Assembly: GCF_021412625.1 (NCBI RefSeq)
Contig: NZ_JAKCFI010000006.1
Location: 558,001 to 622,000, forward strand
DNA from: Myxococcus stipitatus
GTDB taxonomy: Bacteria; Myxococcota; Myxococcia; Myxococcales; Myxococcaceae
Direction: 5' to 3'
Length of the DNA: 64,000 nt
Positions within the stretch are counted from its first letter, which is position 1, and every line of letters starts with the position of its first letter. Shown one piece after another: positions 60,891 to 64,000 of the stretch. Position numbers and translations under genes: made by a program. Below the pieces are notes generated by a model. The model worked only from the letters and a program-made list of their open reading frames with translations. It did no database searches and was not told the DNA's origin.

Positions 60891-61053
60891 GCATCCGGGA
60901 AGGGCCGGGGCTCGCGGATGAGCCATCGGTGCCGTGGTGTTTCGCCGCGGCGGTGTTCTGTCTCCACTTCTTCGCCAGGGTCCCCGCGTACGAAACGCGG
61001 GGAGCCCCGGGTCCAGTGCCTCGCAGGTCGTCCCCTGGCCCCTCCCGGTGCAT
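60891..61053 (+). ncRNA. Retron msr-msd non-coding RNA
   Basis: The 165 bases between the SWIM gene and the reverse transcriptase have the layout of a retron RNA. Repeat a1 (60891-60910, GCATCCGGGAAGGGCCGGGG) pairs with a2 (61032-61053, CCCCTGGCCCCTCCCGG then TGC) over about 17 base pairs, with a bulge on each side and one mismatch. Ten bases after a1 is AGC (60921-60923), the usual context of the branching G. An msr-like hairpin is at 60931-60951 (GCCGTGG with CCGCGGC, U-rich loop). A perfect 9-base-pair msd hairpin lies at 60981-61003 (TCCCCGCGT, loop ACGAA, ACGCGGGGA), extendable with GGG/CCC. Boundaries are predictions. Confidence 0.82.
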
Positions 61054-61054
61054 C

Positions 61055-62341
61055 ATGAGCTGGTTCGCTTCGACGCTCGCCTGGTTCAAGCGCTGGACCC
61101 GCGCGAAGCCGGTGACGCGAGACGTGTCCGGGTTGGACGCGCCCACGGGGAGGGATGGGCGTCCGTTGGACGTCGTCTCGGAGACGGTGCGGCTCTCCGG
61201 GCCGCTGAAGCCCGGGCACCTGAGACAGATAAAGCGGGACCCGCGGCTCCTGCCGAAGGGAAAGCGCGTCTACGCGCGCAATCTCAAGCGGTGGATGGGG
61301 GCTGGGGAGGCGCGGCGCTTCTTCTCCCGGTCGATGCTGACGCGCGACCGGAGCGTGCGCGACCTGTTGCCGGACGAGGCGCAGCTGGCGCGCTACGGGT
61401 TGCCGGTGTGGCGCACGGAGGAGGACGTGGCGGCGGCGCTGGGCGTGACGGTGGGGCGGCTGCGGCACTACGCGTCGCACCGTCCGAGGGAGCGGGTCCG
61501 GCACTACGTGACGTTCACGGTGCCGAAGCGCTCGGGTGGAGTGCGGTGGGTGCATGCGCCCAAGCGGCGGCTCAAGACGCTGCAGCGGCGGTTGTTGATG
61601 TTGCTGGTGGCGAAGCTGCCGGTGAGCGCGCATGCGCACGGGTTCGTGACGGGGCGTTCGGTGAGGACGGGGGCGGCGCCGCACGTGGGGCGGCGGGTGG
61701 TGTTGAAGCTGGACCTGAAGGACTTCTTCCCCTCGGTGACGCTGCCGCGGGTGCGGGGATTGTTGCTGGCGCTGGGGTATGGGTATCCGGTGGCGGCGAC
61801 GCTGGCGTTGTTGATGACGGAAGCGGAGCGGCAGCCGGTGGAGGTGGACGGCACGGTGTTCCACGTCCCCGTGTCCGCGCGGGTCTGCGTGCAGGGCGCG
61901 CCGACCAGTCCGGGGGTGTGCAACGCGGTGTTGCTGCGACTGGACCGGCGCCTGGCGGGATTGGCGAAGCGGTATGGGTATGCGTACACGCGTTACGCGG
62001 ATGACCTGACGTTCTCCGGGGACGACCTGGGGGCGCTGGAGCGGGTGCGGGCGTTGGCGGCGAGGTACATCCAGGACGAGGGCTTCACGGTGAACCGCGA
62101 CAAGACGCGCGTGCAGCGCCGGGGTGGGGCCCAGCGTGTCACGGGCGTCACGGTGAACGCGGGGCTGGGGCTGTCACGGGAGGAGCGGCGCCGGCTGCGC
62201 GCGATGATTCACCAGGAGGGGCGGGATGGGGCGGACGCGGAGCGGAGCGCGTACATCGATGGGATGTTGGCGTACGTGAAGATGCTGAATCCGGAGCATG
62301 CGGAGAAGTTGTCACGGGGGCGCAAACGGCGCGGCTCGTGA
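61055..62341 (+). CDS. Retron reverse transcriptase
   Basis: This retron-type RT of 428 residues makes branched msDNA from the msr-msd RNA. An N-terminal extension of about 150 residues (FKRWTRAKPVTRDVSGL; RRFFSRSML) precedes the polymerase: VTFTVPKRSGGVRWVHAPKR, LKLDLKDFFPSV (first catalytic Asp), QGAPTSPGVCNAVL, the active-site Tyr314-Ala-Asp-Asp317 in RYADDLTFSG, and the retron-specific Val362-Thr-Gly364. The long N-terminal extension is, as I recall, a hallmark of the myxobacterial Mx162/Mx65/Sa163 enzymes. ATG 61055 lies just after repeat a2; an open frame to 60929 runs through the RNA and is not supported. Confidence 0.95.
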   Translation: MSWFASTLAWFKRWTRAKPVTRDVSGLDAPTGRDGRPLDVVSETVRLSGPLKPGHLRQIKRDPRLLPKGKRVYARNLKRWMGAGEARRFFSRSMLTRDRSVRDLLPDEAQLARYGLPVWRTEEDVAAALGVTVGRLRHYASHRPRERVRHYVTFTVPKRSGGVRWVHAPKRRLKTLQRRLLMLLVAKLPVSAHAHGFVTGRSVRTGAAPHVGRRVVLKLDLKDFFPSVTLPRVRGLLLALGYGYPVAATLALLMTEAERQPVEVDGTVFHVPVSARVCVQGAPTSPGVCNAVLLRLDRRLAGLAKRYGYAYTRYADDLTFSGDDLGALERVRALAARYIQDEGFTVNRDKTRVQRRGGAQRVTGVTVNAGLGLSREERRRLRAMIHQEGRDGADAERSAYIDGMLAYVKMLNPEHAEKLSRGRKRRGS

Positions 62342-62378
62342 CGGCGCGGGGGCGGGTGGGCGGCTAGAGTGCGCGGGC

Positions 62379-63065
62379 ATGAGCACCCTGCCTCCCGTTC
62401 CCCGGCCTGTGGGCCCACGTTGGTTGTATCTGCACGGTTTCGCCTCGGGGCCAGACTCGACGAAGGGCGTGGCGGTGGCGCGGCACTTCGAGGGGCGGGG
62501 TCTGCGGGTCGAGCGGCTCAACCTGCGGGTGCCGACGATGGAGCAGCTGCGGTTGAGCGCGATGTTGGAGACGACGCGGGCGGCGTTGGGAGGGCCGGAG
62601 GACCGGGCGGTGTTGTTCGGTTCGAGCCTGGGAGGGCTGACGGCGGCGAGGCTCGCGGCGGAGGACGCGCGGGTGTGCGCGTTGGTGCTGCTCGCGCCGG
62701 CGTTCCACGTGGTGAGCCAGCTGCGTCGCCGCATGGGTGAGGCGGGGTGGAGTCACTGGCGGACGTCGGGGTTCATCGAAACGGACGACTTCGCGGAGAA
62801 GCGCAAGGTGCGCATCCACTCGGGGTTCATCGACGACGCGGAGGCGGTGGACGCGAGGACGGGAGGCTGGCCCGACGTGCGCGTGCCGACGCTGCTCATC
62901 CATGGGCGCGCGGATGACACCTGTGACATCCGCTATTCGAGGCAGTGGGCGGAGGGACGGCGGCATGTGCGGATGGTGGAGGTGGAGGACGGGCATGAGC
63001 TGACCGCGTCCCTGCCGCGCATCCTCGAGGAGTCGGAGGCGTTCCTGCGGCCCTGGGGAGCGTAG
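62379..63065 (+). CDS. Alpha/beta hydrolase (YqiA-like esterase)
   Basis: This 228-residue alpha/beta hydrolase starts with WLYLHGFASGPDSTKG, has the nucleophile elbow GSSLGG (Ser83), an acid in IHGRADDTCDI and a histidine in VEDGHELTASL, which complete the triad. The length and HGFxSGPxSxK motif match the YqiA/UPF0227-like group of small esterases. Substrate unknown. It begins 37 bases after the retron RT stop; it may be co-transcribed but I see no reason to count it as part of the retron. Confidence 0.9.
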   Translation: MSTLPPVPRPVGPRWLYLHGFASGPDSTKGVAVARHFEGRGLRVERLNLRVPTMEQLRLSAMLETTRAALGGPEDRAVLFGSSLGGLTAARLAAEDARVCALVLLAPAFHVVSQLRRRMGEAGWSHWRTSGFIETDDFAEKRKVRIHSGFIDDAEAVDARTGGWPDVRVPTLLIHGRADDTCDIRYSRQWAEGRRHVRMVEVEDGHELTASLPRILEESEAFLRPWGA

Positions 63066-63239
63066 GCGGGGGTATGGCGCCACGGACTCGGGAGTTCCAT
63101 GCGCTGGGGGAGGATCGGTCCGTGAGGACGGTGCTGGCGTTCCTCGTGCTTCGTGCGACGCGAGATTCTTCGCATGGGGCTGGTGACGGCGGCAGCTGAA
63201 GGCGACGGGGGCGCGGCGTCAGCCTCGTCCCCCTTGTCG

Positions 63240-63617
63240 TCATGGCTCGTCGGCCATGTTTTCGAGTTGGCCTTCGGCGATCTCGCGGTAGTGCGGCACC
63301 ACTTCGACGGCAAGGACCTCCCGCAGTTCCTGGCGGGCCCTGTCGAAGTCGCCAGCCAGCCGGAAGCGCTTCGCCCGATGGAGCGCATCCATGAGTCTGT
63401 CCGAGCCCTCCTTGATGCGCCTCGCGAATTCCAGCACGAGCGCTTCGGCCGTCGCGGCGCTGGCGAGGGCGGATGCTGTGTCCGCCTTGCTCATGCCCAC
63501 TTCGGAGGCGGTGCGCTCCAGCAGTGCCCGCACGTCATCCGTGAGCGTCAGGCGTTCACCGTTTCGCACGCGGCGCGCGAGGTCTCGAACCGGTGCCCAG
63601 TCAAGTCCGTCGGGCAT
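63240..63617 (-). CDS. DUSAM-domain-type protein
   Basis: This 125-residue helical protein matches, by my reading, the DUSAM family known mainly from Stigmatella and Myxococcus: LDWAPVRDLARRVRNGERL, LTDDVRALLERTASEVGMS, then helices that include FARRIKEGSDRLMDALHRAK and RLAGDFDRARQELREVLAVE. No function is established. It starts 2 bases after the stop of the Cys-rich lipoprotein gene with GGGGAAG as ribosome binding site, so they form an operon. DUSAM proteins next to small secreted Cys-rich proteins may be immunity-like partners; that is speculation. Confidence 0.75.
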   Translation of the reverse strand: MPDGLDWAPVRDLARRVRNGERLTLTDDVRALLERTASEVGMSKADTASALASAATAEALVLEFARRIKEGSDRLMDALHRAKRFRLAGDFDRARQELREVLAVEVVPHYREIAEGQLENMADEP

Positions 63618-63619
63618 GT

Positions 63620-64000
63620 CTACTTCCCCTTCTTCTTGGCCGGGAAACACTGGTCCGCTGGCCATTCGAGCTGGCCTTCACAGTACCGGAGGCAGGCGTA
63701 GCAGTCGCCCTTCCAGCCATCCTCCTTGCAGTCACCATAGTTCCGGATGCAGAGCCGCTTCCATTCGGGAAGCTGCGCGTTGTGAGAGTCGTTCCACTCC
63801 GCCGCGTCATCCGGAGCCGTTGCCCTCGCACCAGCCATGAGCGTGGCAGCCTCGGAAGCAGTCAGACCGCACGCCTCTGGGTTGCCTGGGTTGCGCTGCA
63901 CGCAGCAGGTCAAACTGTCCGTGCAAGTCGCCTGTGCATACTGGTCCCGCTTCGCGACCGCGGGGTGGGAGCTGGCACACCCCAGCGCCAGGACGGCGAC
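63620..64000 (-). CDS. Cys-rich lipoprotein (partial, start outside window)
   Basis: The frame is open to the window end, so the N-terminus is missing. The visible 126 residues begin VAVLALGCASSHP, the end of a lipoprotein signal, followed by a domain with ten further Cys: ATCTDSLTCCVQ, PEACGLTAS, KRLCIRNYGDCKEDGWKGDC, YACLRYCEG, DQCFPAKKKGK. The pattern WNDSHNAQLPEWKRLC is reminiscent of a domain-of-unknown-function family (DUF6310-like, from memory) found in myxobacterial putative toxins. It is coupled to the DUSAM gene. Confidence 0.72.
   Translation of the reverse strand, partial: VAVLALGCASSHPAVAKRDQYAQATCTDSLTCCVQRNPGNPEACGLTASEAATLMAGARATAPDDAAEWNDSHNAQLPEWKRLCIRNYGDCKEDGWKGDCYACLRYCEGQLEWPADQCFPAKKKGK

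Noticed and set aside
60929-61054. N-terminal extension of the reverse transcriptase
   Set aside because: The frame is open, but it runs through the predicted msr-msd RNA, and the ATG at 61055 right after repeat a2 fits retron organisation better.
1-64000. CRISPR arrays, tRNA, rRNA, insertion sequences and prophage
   Set aside because: I looked for regularly spaced repeats, cloverleaf-like segments, transposase motifs and phage structural genes and found none; a short tRNA could still have been missed by eye.

Overview
The window is very GC-rich (roughly 70%), densely coded, and looks like chromosome from a Myxococcaceae bacterium (Myxococcus, Corallococcus or a relative). Supporting signs are a myxobacterial-type retron reverse transcriptase, a DUSAM-type protein, a lipoprotein with tandem LSTNG repeats, many orphan hybrid histidine kinases, Ser/Thr kinases with an HRDxGPxN loop, and abundant lipoproteins. 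I found no tRNA, rRNA, insertion sequence or CRISPR array.

Layout. 0.3-4 kb: an outer-membrane-like protein and a PAS histidine kinase, meeting tail to tail with a response regulator and a PilZ-type protein. 4.2-15 kb (minus strand): a complete chemosensory operon in the order cheY-cheA-cheW-mcp-HEAT protein-cheR-cheB, followed by a fatty acid desaturase and a terminator. The gene set matches my memory of the M. xanthus Che7 cluster. The receptor has no sensor or membrane domain and looks like one giant coiled-coil hairpin. 15-21 kb: a small heat-shock protein, a translationally coupled RCC1-propeller lipoprotein and di-heme c-type lipoprotein, then a hybrid kinase. 22-30 kb: a Fur-family regulator, a trypsin-like lipoprotein, a response regulator, secreted proteins, a kinase and a metallophosphoesterase. 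30-34 kb: an apparent operon of outer-membrane-like protein, lipoprotein, RegB/PrrB-type redox kinase and RegA/PrrA-type regulator.

35-38 kb holds species-variable secreted genes, including a protein whose N-terminus resembles the leader of extracellular contractile injection system cargo. 38.9-40.9 kb is an MbnH/MbnP pair (di-heme enzyme and tryptophan-modified copper-binding protein) with two sets of inverted repeats upstream. 41-50 kb contains the LSTNG lipoprotein, two histidine kinases, and a TonB-dependent receptor carrying its own TonB C-terminal-like domain. 50-56 kb contains an XRE regulator, a Ser/Thr kinase and another convergent regulator/kinase pair.

57.4-62.3 kb is the most interesting locus: a four-part retron operon made of an alpha-helical repeat (ARM/HEAT-like) protein, a winged-helix plus SWIM zinc-finger protein, an msr-msd non-coding RNA delimited by matching a1/a2 inverted repeats, and a retron reverse transcriptase. 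From memory this corresponds to the class called type XIII. Retrons of several types are anti-phage systems, but the role of this effector pair is, to my knowledge, poorly characterised. The window ends with an alpha/beta hydrolase, a DUSAM-type protein and a truncated Cys-rich lipoprotein.

Family names come from motif reading and memory, not from database searches.
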